DNA of 64,000 bases from Chitinophagaceae bacterium (GTDB lineage: Bacteria > Bacteroidota > Bacteroidia > Chitinophagales > Chitinophagaceae). The notes beneath the pieces are model-generated. The model saw only the letters and a list, made by a program, of their open reading frames with translations, was not told the DNA's origin and did no database searches. The DNA is taken from contig JAFKGQ010000013.1 of NCBI GenBank assembly GCA_017307755.1, forward strand, positions 1 to 64,000, given 5' to 3'. The translations under genes and the position numbers were made by a program. Below, piece by piece: positions 34,293 through 42,475 of the stretch; position 1 is the stretch's first letter, and each line of letters starts with the position of its first letter.

Positions 34293-35201
34293 TTATTCGG
34301 GAAGCTGAAATCCCAGCGACTTCACCAATGGCCTGATATAATTGAATTTCTCGATAACGGCCGGGTAGCCGGCATACACAGCGGCAAATGAAGCTGGCGT
34401 ATAGTTTATCACTGCCGCTACATAAGATTTGACATCAGTATACGTGTCAGGGGTGTAAATGTCTCCGTCATATTGAAACCAGGCGATAAATCCAAAGTCT
34501 TCCGGTGTTTTTCCGCCATCGGGAGAAAGATTACTAAATCTTGCTCCATAACAGAATCCTGGAGGAGACAGAACCACAGAGATATTATAAAAGTCATTCA
34601 ATCTCGAAAACTGGGTCGCCCCCAATTGCTGACCTCCCAGGTCACCCAAAACAGAAGCCACATATTTTCTTCGCGCATCGGCAGACATCGTATCGGGATC
34701 TACTGTTCTTATTGCAATGGTATTAAAGCCGCTATATGAATTGAACCCGGGCGAAAAGGGAAACCCGCTAGGTGTGCCATTGAATGTCAATGAATCCACC
34801 AATAAAATACAGGCCCTGGAGAGGGAATCCGGGATAAAAGGAAGCACATCGTTTTTCAGCAGGTCCAGCATCGGTACTACCTGCTGTTTATCTTTTAGCA
34901 ATGTGAAGTTCACATTATTATCGATGCCCGCCAGGGAATAGGCAACGGCAAGACGCAGATAAAGATACTGAGGAATGCCAGCGCTGTCTGCCACCTGTTT
35001 CCGGCCGATGGTGTCGTTATAAAATAAAGAAACGCCGGTGTTTTGATAGAATTGGTATATGGCATGGTCCACCGGGTCGGAAGGGTTATCCTTTACAGTC
35101 AGATAATTTTCGTCCGCGTCACTGGGTTTGAGCGGCGCTTCTTTTTTACAGGCTGTCACCGTCAATATACCTGCTATGATCCAAATACGATTTTTTTGCA
35201 T
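34293..35201 (-). CDS. SusCD-associated lipoprotein, degenerate Peptidase_Mx1-like
   Basis: This 302-residue lipoprotein has a lipobox (L-T-V-T-A-C, Cys18). The N-terminal region around H-A-I-Y-Q-F-Y-Q-N-T-G-V-S-L-F-Y-N-D and the C-terminal block G-F-I-A-W...E-K-F-N-Y-I-R-P-L-V-K-S-L-G-F-Q-L follow the pattern of the putative zinc metallopeptidases (Peptidase_Mx1) that often accompany SusCD pairs. The HExxH motif expected in the middle is not there: the corresponding stretch reads V-L-G-D-L-G-G-Q-Q-L-G. If the relationship holds, this is a non-catalytic version, perhaps a surface binding protein for SusC/SusD. Family assignment is by eye and uncertain. It follows SusD by 27 bp. Confidence 0.65.
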   Translation of the reverse strand: MQKNRIWIIAGILTVTACKKEAPLKPSDADENYLTVKDNPSDPVDHAIYQFYQNTGVSLFYNDTIGRKQVADSAGIPQYLYLRLAVAYSLAGIDNNVNFTLLKDKQQVVPMLDLLKNDVLPFIPDSLSRACILLVDSLTFNGTPSGFPFSPGFNSYSGFNTIAIRTVDPDTMSADARRKYVASVLGDLGGQQLGATQFSRLNDFYNISVVLSPPGFCYGARFSNLSPDGGKTPEDFGFIAWFQYDGDIYTPDTYTDVKSYVAAVINYTPASFAAVYAGYPAVIEKFNYIRPLVKSLGFQLPE

Positions 35202-35228
35202 GATCGGCTGCGGATTTGAGATTATAAA

Positions 35229-36728
35229 TTATTTGATCAACGGTCTGACGGGGCGCTGCTCGTTGGTTAAAACACCCTGGTTAAAGGAAATTTCATCCGG
35301 ATGAATAGGGACCACATAAGCAGTCTTATCCTGGTCATACGGTTTTAATTCGTAATAGCCTTGTACATAGCGCCCGGTGGCGTTATAAGCATAAGAAATA
35401 TGATGGATTGTCTTGCTATATGGATATTTGCTGTTTACCGCGTAGCGCCGGAGGTCGAACCAGCGGTGCGTTTCAAAACAAAGCTCTCTCCGGCGTTCGT
35501 CCCGGATGAAATTTACCAGGTCGGCGCCTGACAACGACACCGTAGTAAGGTTTTCAGGCTTTAACCGGTTTTTTCTCAACTCCTGCAGCACGGCAATGGC
35601 TTCGGCCTCCTTGCCTGATATGGCGAGCGCTTCGGCTTTATTGAGGTATATTTCAGGCAGCCGGATAAGAAAAGCATCGGACACATCATATGAACCGTCC
35701 TTGCCTGCTTTTGCCGGGACCGCACCCGTACTCGTCGTTTTAAAAAAGGCATCCTTACGCAGATCGCCTTGGGGAAAGCTGTTGAGCAGGTCGTCAGATG
35801 CACGATAAACATCCGTTGTATAGATAGTATTATCAAATAAAACAGAGACAATGGTAGACATATTGTTATCCAGGTTGAAAATAGTTTCAGGAGACTTCAG
35901 CTGTAGAAAATCCTTACTATCGTCGAAGTTGTTCAGATCGGTGATCTTATAATCCCTCCCGGTCACCTTATCGGCATAAGAGATAGCGCTGTCATAATTT
36001 TCCATATACAGGTATACCCGGCTTAACAGCGCCTGTGCGGCGGCCTGGTTGGCCCGGAGCACCGATGCTGCATTAAATCTTTCCAGTTCTTTTTCTGCCG
36101 TCTGCAGATCGGCAACCACCTGGTCATACACCTGCTTTACCGTTGCCCGGGAGAAGAATTTGTCTTCTATAGCAGGATCTGTCTTTAATGGCACTCCGAT
36201 ATCTTTATTCGCGGTAGCCGGGCTGTAGGGCTCTCCGAAAGTATTTACCAGCATCAGATAATACAGGCCTCGTAAAAAATGTGCTTCACCGTCCACCCTA
36301 ACCAGGATGCTGTCAGGCTCGCCTTTCGCCCGCATCAACGGCACATTGAAGATCACCGTATTGATACGGGAAATACTTTTATAGATGTAATAAAACATGG
36401 TTTGTTCATAGGTGGCGACATATCCGTTGGACGCGAGATATGGGTTAGGTTGCCAGTAATAAAAGCTTTCTAAAAAAGAAACGCCTATATCACCTCCGGC
36501 CGGCGTCTCTGCAGGAGGATTTTCTACAGCATCATCATCCATGATAAACAGGTATCTGCTGTCACCACAATATTCAGGATACCCTTCTCCCACCAGTATT
36601 TCATCCAGGTCGGTAGCCTTTGTCACAAAGACCTGGTTTTGCGAATAGGTAGCCAGGAATTTCTTGCAGGATGAGGCCGTAACAACTAGGACCCCCGATA
36701 CCACCGCAATAAAAGTTCTTATTGTCAT
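35229..36728 (-). CDS. SusD/RagB-family nutrient-binding outer-membrane lipoprotein
   Basis: SusD proteins are surface lipoproteins that form the lid over a SusC channel and bind the substrate. The protein has a signal sequence with lipobox (T-A-S-S-C, Cys21). An alpha-helical TPR-like core follows, with H-F-L-R-G-L-Y-Y-L-M-L-V-N-T-F-G-E-P-Y (typical SusD motif), N-Q-A-A-A-Q-A-L-L-S-R-V-Y-L-Y, Y-L-N-K-A-E-A-L-A and the closing R-R-E-L-C-F-E-T-H-R-W-F-D-L-R-R. ATG at 36728 is preferred over the GTG one codon upstream. It follows SusC by 11 bp. Confidence 0.93.
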   Translation of the reverse strand: MTIRTFIAVVSGVLVVTASSCKKFLATYSQNQVFVTKATDLDEILVGEGYPEYCGDSRYLFIMDDDAVENPPAETPAGGDIGVSFLESFYYWQPNPYLASNGYVATYEQTMFYYIYKSISRINTVIFNVPLMRAKGEPDSILVRVDGEAHFLRGLYYLMLVNTFGEPYSPATANKDIGVPLKTDPAIEDKFFSRATVKQVYDQVVADLQTAEKELERFNAASVLRANQAAAQALLSRVYLYMENYDSAISYADKVTGRDYKITDLNNFDDSKDFLQLKSPETIFNLDNNMSTIVSVLFDNTIYTTDVYRASDDLLNSFPQGDLRKDAFFKTTSTGAVPAKAGKDGSYDVSDAFLIRLPEIYLNKAEALAISGKEAEAIAVLQELRKNRLKPENLTTVSLSGADLVNFIRDERRRELCFETHRWFDLRRYAVNSKYPYSKTIHHISYAYNATGRYVQGYYELKPYDQDKTAYVVPIHPDEISFNQGVLTNEQRPVRPLIK

Positions 36729-36739
36729 CACAATTGGTT

Positions 36740-39700
36740 TTAAAAACTTACATTGATGTTGAACGAATACACAGGTCTTACCGACAGGTTGATATTGGGT
36801 GTAGTTCCGGATTGGGATACATCCTGTCCTCTCAAAGCACTGCCGGCGATCGTAAATAAATTCGAACCCGCCAGGCTTAACCGTGCAGCCTTTATGTGAA
36901 GCTCATTACACAACCCGGCATTGAAATTGTAGCTGATATCCGCCGACTGCAATTTTACATAGTTGCCGCTGACCACTCTGATATCGGCATCGTCATACAT
37001 CTGGTAGTAACTACTGGCAAATTCCACAGGAACAAGTGTCTGCAGCCACCAGGGAGCAGGAACGTTTACTCCCTGAACACCGGGGATATTAGTATGCAGC
37101 TCATCCCCGGGATAGCGCCACCGGTCGACAAATTCCCGACGCAGGTTTTGCTGCGTGGTGGGCCTGTACGTTCCATATGTACCCGAGGCGATCCGCAACA
37201 GACGGATCTTGCTTCCCAGGCTATAGGTGAAGGTGAAATTTAACGACCAGTTCCTGTACCCCATATAATTGGAAACCCCACCCTGGATGACAGGCACCCG
37301 CCTTCCGGCTTCTTTCATCATCGCTTTAAAAACTTCTTCCTTCGACATCCTGGTGTATGCGTCTGCCAACTCCGCGCTTTTGCCGGGTTCTGCTCCATAA
37401 AAAATCGGTTGTCCCGTGTTATGATCCAATCCTTCAAAACGGTAAGCATAAAAAGTATTGATCGCCCGGCCATTGACAGGGACCATCCCGTTTAAAAAAT
37501 CCTGGTAGGTGACATTCGTAAGATCGACCAATACATTATTGGTCTGGAGCGTTTTGTTGAGCAGGGTATTGAATACCTGGCCTAATTGCGGATCGACGCG
37601 CCATACAAATCCTCTTTTACTTCCTCCATGTCCGGCGTTGTTGATGGGCATAAAATTAAAAGCCAGCTCTACGCCTTTATTCTCTACCGTACCTCCGTTG
37701 ACGACATAATCCGTCGTTCCATTGATCGCGGATACTTTCTTCGTTAGGAATGCATTCGTCGTTCTTTTGTAGAAGAACGAGATAGAGCCGTTGATCTTAT
37801 TGTTAAGAAATGAAAAATCGAGCCCGGCATTGTATGAATCCGTTTTTTCCCATTTCAGATCAGGATTGGGAAAAGCTACGACAGTAGAACCAAAAGCGCC
37901 ATAATAGCTGCTGAAAGAGCCTTGCTGAATGATCGTATAAGGGGTCTGATTGGGGAGCATATTACCTTGCGTACCGTAAGACAGACGAAGCGCCGCCAGG
38001 TCTACCCACCTCTCGTTTTTTAGCAGATCGTTGTGCATGTTCCACCGGCCGGAGATCCCATAGGTAGGCAAAAAACGTTCGTTGCTGCGGCTACCGAATG
38101 CGTTGGAAAAATCGGAACGCGTGCTGGCGCTAAGGATATACCGGTCATTATAAATGTAGGTTGCGGTCATATAGAGGGAGGCCAGATTGGAAAGCCCTTC
38201 TGTGATCACAGGCTGTCCGCTGGTACGTATCCACTGAGCATATCCGGGATAGGCATTCAGATCGATGTTGGCAAAGGTGTAACCCCGTTCGGGGTAATAT
38301 CCTCTGTGTATTTGTGCGAGATCGCTGTTTTTTTTGGATGAGGCCTCCGCGCCCAGCGTGATATTCAGTAAGTTTTTTTTATCTGCATCCAGGTACCGGC
38401 TGTAATCAGCCTGACCGCGTACGGTGTATGATCTTTGACGGGTACTTTGCTGGCGCAGCTCGCCGCCAAAAGGGATCAGATCGAACTGCGCATTTCCGGG
38501 ATATCTTCTTGTCACATCCGTCCAGTTGGTTTTCTCATCAAACCAGGTACGCTGTTCAGTGTTGTTGGTGGTATAAGACAGAACGGCGTTTAGCTGCATA
38601 CCAGGTATGACCTGGTAGTTCAAATTTGCGATACCTGTATAATTATCACTTTCCACCGTCTGGCCGGAGTGGTTCATTTCATTGATCACATTAAATGTGG
38701 GTTGCGAAAACGTGCTGTTCGAATAGGTGCGATAATAATACAGGCTTCCATCTTCGTTATATAAGGGGATGGAGCGGTTGGTGGCGTATGCATAATTGAG
38801 GATACCCAGCTCATCCGGAATATAATGCCTCCTTTCATTGTTCCCAAGAATACTGAATTGAGCTTTAAAATTTTTATAATTCACGTCAAATTTTATCTGT
38901 TGTGTATAACGTTTATTATACTCCCCTTTGATCACTCCTTGATCATTGGTATATCCCACTGAGGCATAATAACGGCTGACCTGGTTGCCGCCCGAGATCC
39001 CCAGCATATGATTGGACGTAAACACATCGTTTGTTACTGCCTTGAACCAGTCCGTATTGACCGTCTCGGCCCGGTCAACCTTTTGCTTATAGGTATCATA
39101 ATCGATAAAACCATTGTAATAATCAACAATAGCTTTCTCATATCCTTCGGGGTTTCCCAGGATGGGGATCTGTTTTTCGATCAGCTCACGGGATACGTCC
39201 ACTCGCTCCTTTGAATTCATCATGTACACTTCCTTATCCGTGTACCGGGGCCTTCGGGTGTAAGTACCGTTAACGACATAGTTTACAACAGGGGGTCCCG
39301 GTTTACCTCTTTTTGTAGTGATCGCAATGACGCCATTCGCCGCCCTGACACCGTAGAGCGCGGTGGCGGCCGCATCTTTCAACACATCTATCTGATCTAT
39401 ATCGTTTGGGTTTAGTCCCGAAATTGCATTTCCCACCAGGTTTACAAAGTCCAGGTTGTTGATCTTGTCGGCGGAGATAGGGACCGGGTCTGATTGGACG
39501 ATGCCGTCCACCACCCAAAGAGGTTCCTGCGAGCCCAGCAACGTAGAAGTACCCCGTATGCGTAATTTCGGCGCAACACCGGGCTGTCCGGAATTTTGCA
39601 TATAAGTAAGCCCCGGCACACGGCCTTCGAGCATTTTATCCACCGTGGTAAGCCCGGGCTGGTTGATGGAATCCATTTTGAGGGAGGTAACGGCCCCTGT

Positions 39701-40312
39701 GAGGTATTTCTGCTCTATTTTCTGATACCCGGTGGATATCACCACGTTTTCCAGGCTGGTGTCCTGCGGCGCGAGCTTTACTGCCAGGTTATTTTTGTTA
39801 TTGATGTTTAACTCCGTTGTTTTATACCCGATGTAACTAAAAACGAGCGTGTTTTTTTTTGCAACATCGTCCAGCTGGAAATTCCCCAATGGGTCTGTTA
39901 CGGTACCGTGGGTCGTTCCTTTAGCGACGATGCTTACACCTGTCAACGGTTGTCCCTTCGGGTCAGTAACTTTTCCATAGATCCGGAAACTTTCCGGTTC
40001 GCCAGCCATTTTGAACTCCAGCGGCTTTGTCTCGATGACGATAAACTTATCGTCCTTGGTATGATAAGATAACCTCTTTGATCTAAGACACTCATCGAGT
40101 GCGTAAAGCAGGGGCGCATCGGTCAGATTGACCGTAATTTTCCCGGCGCTGTCCACCTGTGATTTTGTAAAGACAAACGTGTAATGCGTTTGTTTTTCAA
40201 TTTCCTGGAATGCTTTCAGCAGCGGTTCATTTTTTAGCCGCAAAGTCACGTTTTGCGCACGTACGTGAGTCCCGGCCAGCAGGCCGGCAATAAATAATGC
40301 AATAATTCTCAT
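36740..40312 (-). CDS. SusC/RagA-family TonB-linked outer-membrane transporter with STN domain
   Basis: This 1190-residue protein has a signal peptide (1-19) and a secretin/TonB short N-terminal (STN) domain (about 28-95, with L-L-K-A-F-Q-E-I-E-K-Q-T and F-V-F). A carboxypeptidase-regulatory-like domain (about 110-190) follows, then a TonB-box/plug region starting V-I-S-T-G-Y and containing R-I-R-G-T-S-T-L and D-V-L-K-D-A-A-A-T-A-L-Y-G-V-R-A-A-N-G-V, and a large beta barrel ending in F. The STN domain is the part that passes a substrate-bound signal to a FecR anti-sigma factor, and FecR is encoded directly upstream. The substrate is unknown. No carbohydrate-active enzyme lies in this gene set, so it need not be a glycan. 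Confidence 0.95.
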   Translation of the reverse strand: MRIIALFIAGLLAGTHVRAQNVTLRLKNEPLLKAFQEIEKQTHYTFVFTKSQVDSAGKITVNLTDAPLLYALDECLRSKRLSYHTKDDKFIVIETKPLEFKMAGEPESFRIYGKVTDPKGQPLTGVSIVAKGTTHGTVTDPLGNFQLDDVAKKNTLVFSYIGYKTTELNINNKNNLAVKLAPQDTSLENVVISTGYQKIEQKYLTGAVTSLKMDSINQPGLTTVDKMLEGRVPGLTYMQNSGQPGVAPKLRIRGTSTLLGSQEPLWVVDGIVQSDPVPISADKINNLDFVNLVGNAISGLNPNDIDQIDVLKDAAATALYGVRAANGVIAITTKRGKPGPPVVNYVVNGTYTRRPRYTDKEVYMMNSKERVDVSRELIEKQIPILGNPEGYEKAIVDYYNGFIDYDTYKQKVDRAETVNTDWFKAVTNDVFTSNHMLGISGGNQVSRYYASVGYTNDQGVIKGEYNKRYTQQIKFDVNYKNFKAQFSILGNNERRHYIPDELGILNYAYATNRSIPLYNEDGSLYYYRTYSNSTFSQPTFNVINEMNHSGQTVESDNYTGIANLNYQVIPGMQLNAVLSYTTNNTEQRTWFDEKTNWTDVTRRYPGNAQFDLIPFGGELRQQSTRQRSYTVRGQADYSRYLDADKKNLLNITLGAEASSKKNSDLAQIHRGYYPERGYTFANIDLNAYPGYAQWIRTSGQPVITEGLSNLASLYMTATYIYNDRYILSASTRSDFSNAFGSRSNERFLPTYGISGRWNMHNDLLKNERWVDLAALRLSYGTQGNMLPNQTPYTIIQQGSFSSYYGAFGSTVVAFPNPDLKWEKTDSYNAGLDFSFLNNKINGSISFFYKRTTNAFLTKKVSAINGTTDYVVNGGTVENKGVELAFNFMPINNAGHGGSKRGFVWRVDPQLGQVFNTLLNKTLQTNNVLVDLTNVTYQDFLNGMVPVNGRAINTFYAYRFEGLDHNTGQPIFYGAEPGKSAELADAYTRMSKEEVFKAMMKEAGRRVPVIQGGVSNYMGYRNWSLNFTFTYSLGSKIRLLRIASGTYGTYRPTTQQNLRREFVDRWRYPGDELHTNIPGVQGVNVPAPWWLQTLVPVEFASSYYQMYDDADIRVVSGNYVKLQSADISYNFNAGLCNELHIKAARLSLAGSNLFTIAGSALRGQDVSQSGTTPNINLSVRPVYSFNINVSF

Positions 40313-40339
40313 AGCCTTAACCTCGTTAATGTTTTGGTT

Positions 40340-41509
40340 TTAAGGAGTGACGACGATCTTCTTATCCTCCATTTGAAAATGGATCAGTCCTGTCAGCTCC
40401 AGTAATTCTAATACTTTGGAAAGATGTATATTCCTGGGGATCGTGGTGTTAAAATATTCTTTTACTTTTCCGCCTTTGTACACCACTTCCACATCATACC
40501 ACCTGGACAGCTGTCTCATGATGGTTTCGATGTTCGCATTTTCAAACCGGAACAGCCCTTCTTTCCATGCAACGACCTCCCTGGTGTTGACATCCTTTCG
40601 CCATTGGAGGCCGTCCGCCGTCACCAGCGCCTGCTGCCCGGGCGCCAGCTGCTGCTTTTTATCACCCGCGGCAACACTTATGGCGCCTTCCAAAAGCGTG
40701 GTGGCGATACCCGGTTCATCGGAATAGGCATTTACGTCGAAGCTTGTCCCTAATACTTCCACCGCCGACCTGCCATCGACATCCACGATAAAGGGCCGGG
40801 CAGGGTTGTGGGCAACTTCGAAATACACTTCGCCTCTGACCGTCACTTTACGTTCTTCGCCGGTGAATACTGTAGGATAGGTGATCGAAGAAGCGGCGTT
40901 TAACCACACCCGGGTGCCATCCGGTAATTCAAGCTGATATTGTCCGCCGCGGGGAGTGGCCAAAGTATGATATTCCGCTGCCGTGCCTTTTCCGTCATAA
41001 TGCAGGGCGCCATGTTCATTATTTATCACCTGGCCGTCGCTTTCAGCAATTTTCCCCTTTGTACTGTCTAAAAAAATTTCCCGTCCGCCTGCCAGCTTTA
41101 AAACCGCCTGTGTGGCGCCGGGCGGGCGGTCTTGTTGGATGTGAGCGGTTATATTCGAGGGCTGCCCCGCATCTTTGGGATTAAGAAAAGTCCGGTAAGC
41201 CAGCGTCCCGCCGACAAGGACTACTATGACTGCCGCCGCCCTCCAAAGCCAACGGATCTTCCTTGCGGGAGGCAATTCAATTACCTTTTCTTCATGCCTG
41301 ATATCCTCCAAAAGCCGCAGCTTCATTTCTTCCATGAGCGCTGTCCTGGCGCCGGCATCCAGGTCTTCAAGGGGGTCTATATCTTTGTTTATTTTATCCT
41401 GGTAATCCATCCAGGTTTCTATAAAATGCAATTCGGCAGGACTGCACTGTCCACTTTCATACCTTTTCAGGGCACTTTCCAGGAATTTTTTATCCAGCCG
41501 GGTGAGCAT
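40340..41509 (-). CDS. FecR-family anti-sigma factor
   Basis: This 389-residue protein has a cytoplasmic N-terminus, one membrane segment (about 88-106, A-A-A-V-I-V-V-L-V-G-G-T-L-A-Y), a periplasmic FecR domain (Y-H-T-L-A-T-P-R-G-G-Q-Y-Q-L-E-L-P-D-G-T-R-V-W-L-N-A-A-S, then R-G-E-V-Y-F-E-V-A-H-N) and a C-terminal DUF4974-type domain with F-x-N-x-x-I-E-T-I-M-R-Q-L-S-R-W-Y-D-V. Such proteins hold an ECF sigma factor inactive until the STN domain of the cognate SusC signals. It sits between the sigma gene and SusC. Confidence 0.94.
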   Translation of the reverse strand: MLTRLDKKFLESALKRYESGQCSPAELHFIETWMDYQDKINKDIDPLEDLDAGARTALMEEMKLRLLEDIRHEEKVIELPPARKIRWLWRAAAVIVVLVGGTLAYRTFLNPKDAGQPSNITAHIQQDRPPGATQAVLKLAGGREIFLDSTKGKIAESDGQVINNEHGALHYDGKGTAAEYHTLATPRGGQYQLELPDGTRVWLNAASSITYPTVFTGEERKVTVRGEVYFEVAHNPARPFIVDVDGRSAVEVLGTSFDVNAYSDEPGIATTLLEGAISVAAGDKKQQLAPGQQALVTADGLQWRKDVNTREVVAWKEGLFRFENANIETIMRQLSRWYDVEVVYKGGKVKEYFNTTIPRNIHLSKVLELLELTGLIHFQMEDKKIVVTP

Positions 41510-41592
41510 ACAGGAACCGTTTGTCTATATATAGTCACAAAAAATTAACGTCTTCCCGAAAAAAAGGAGATTTTTTTCTCGGGAAATATCTT

Positions 41593-42174
41593 TTAGGATA
41601 AAATGTTGTGAGACATAAGGATCATAAGGACCAGCAGGTGGCTGAACCGGTTGCGCAGATATTGCAGGGCAAGGCTGATATTGTTTTGCACTGTTTTTAA
41701 CGGGAGATCCATCTCCCGGGCGATCTCCCGGGCGGAAAGGTTTTCAAAATAATATTTGATAAAAATGCGCCGGCGTTTTTCAGGTAAAAGTTCAATCCAT
41801 GCCTCCAGGAGACGCATAAATTCCTGCATATTAATTTGACTATCAGCCTCGAAAGGCGAACGAAGGGCTGTCTCGAACAGGTCAAAAAAGGCGGGGGCCT
41901 GGTGCCGGCTTATATAATTGATGGTCCTGAAGCGGACCGCTTTTTCCAGGTAGGCGGGTAGATATTCTATCGATAAATCTTCTCTGCGGCGCCAGATATC
42001 GACTAATACATCGTGGACGATCTCCTTTGCCTGTTCTTTATCGGTCAATTTCCTGTAGGCCGACCGGTATAATCGTTCCCAATAGCGGTTATAGAGTTCC
42101 GTAAAAGCGCCTTCATCGCTTTGCCGGAGGGATTGCAGCAGCTGCAGATCCGTATATGATGTATAAACGGTCAA
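41593..42174 (-). CDS. ECF-type RNA polymerase sigma-70 factor
   Basis: This is a 193-residue ECF sigma factor. Region 2 contains F-T-E-L-Y-N-R-Y-W and E-I-V-H-D-V-L-V-D-I-W, and region 4 contains L-P-E-K-R-R-R-I-F and L-S-A-R-E-I-A-R-E-M-D-L-P-L-K-T-V-Q-N-N-I. The start is a TTG at 42174; a TAG stop three codons upstream leaves no ATG or GTG option, and the protein aligns from just after this point. With FecR and the STN-type SusC it makes the usual three-part cell-surface signalling chain. It is the first gene of the long minus-strand unit. Confidence 0.92.
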   Translation of the reverse strand: MTVYTSYTDLQLLQSLRQSDEGAFTELYNRYWERLYRSAYRKLTDKEQAKEIVHDVLVDIWRRREDLSIEYLPAYLEKAVRFRTINYISRHQAPAFFDLFETALRSPFEADSQINMQEFMRLLEAWIELLPEKRRRIFIKYYFENLSAREIAREMDLPLKTVQNNISLALQYLRNRFSHLLVLMILMSHNILS

Positions 42175-42475
42175 GAATACCTATAATTATTGTAGAGTCT
42201 TTCAGATTTTCTCTCACAGGCATAAGGTATTTGAGCATTAAGTTAGTAATTCTTTCTGAAAATCATACAATCGTAGAAGCCATTGGAAACGCCGGCTGTG
42301 CAAGCGCGGTACTATCGTATTTGTACGGCACATCATCTTATCATAGTCACATTAATTGGGCGGCCCGGCGTTCAACCAGGCCGCCCAAATGGGGCGATCT
42401 GATCATCTTCACCATGCATCACAAGAACAGGAATATCCACGCTCTTCAGATCTTCGGTAAAGTCTGTTCCCCTGG
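42175..42475. repeat. Intergenic region holding a scarred duplicate of downstream sequence
   Basis: No intact gene is present. Positions 42367-42390 repeat 45220-45243 (last codons of the MFS gene, 2 mismatches), and 42395-42468 repeat 45399-45472 (internal part of the alpha/beta hydrolase gene, 1 mismatch). In this copy the two pieces are joined by 4 bases, against 155 in the intact locus, so about 150 bp is missing. Both are in the same orientation as the originals. The remainder up to the sigma-gene start carries nothing I recognise. Confidence 0.85.
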
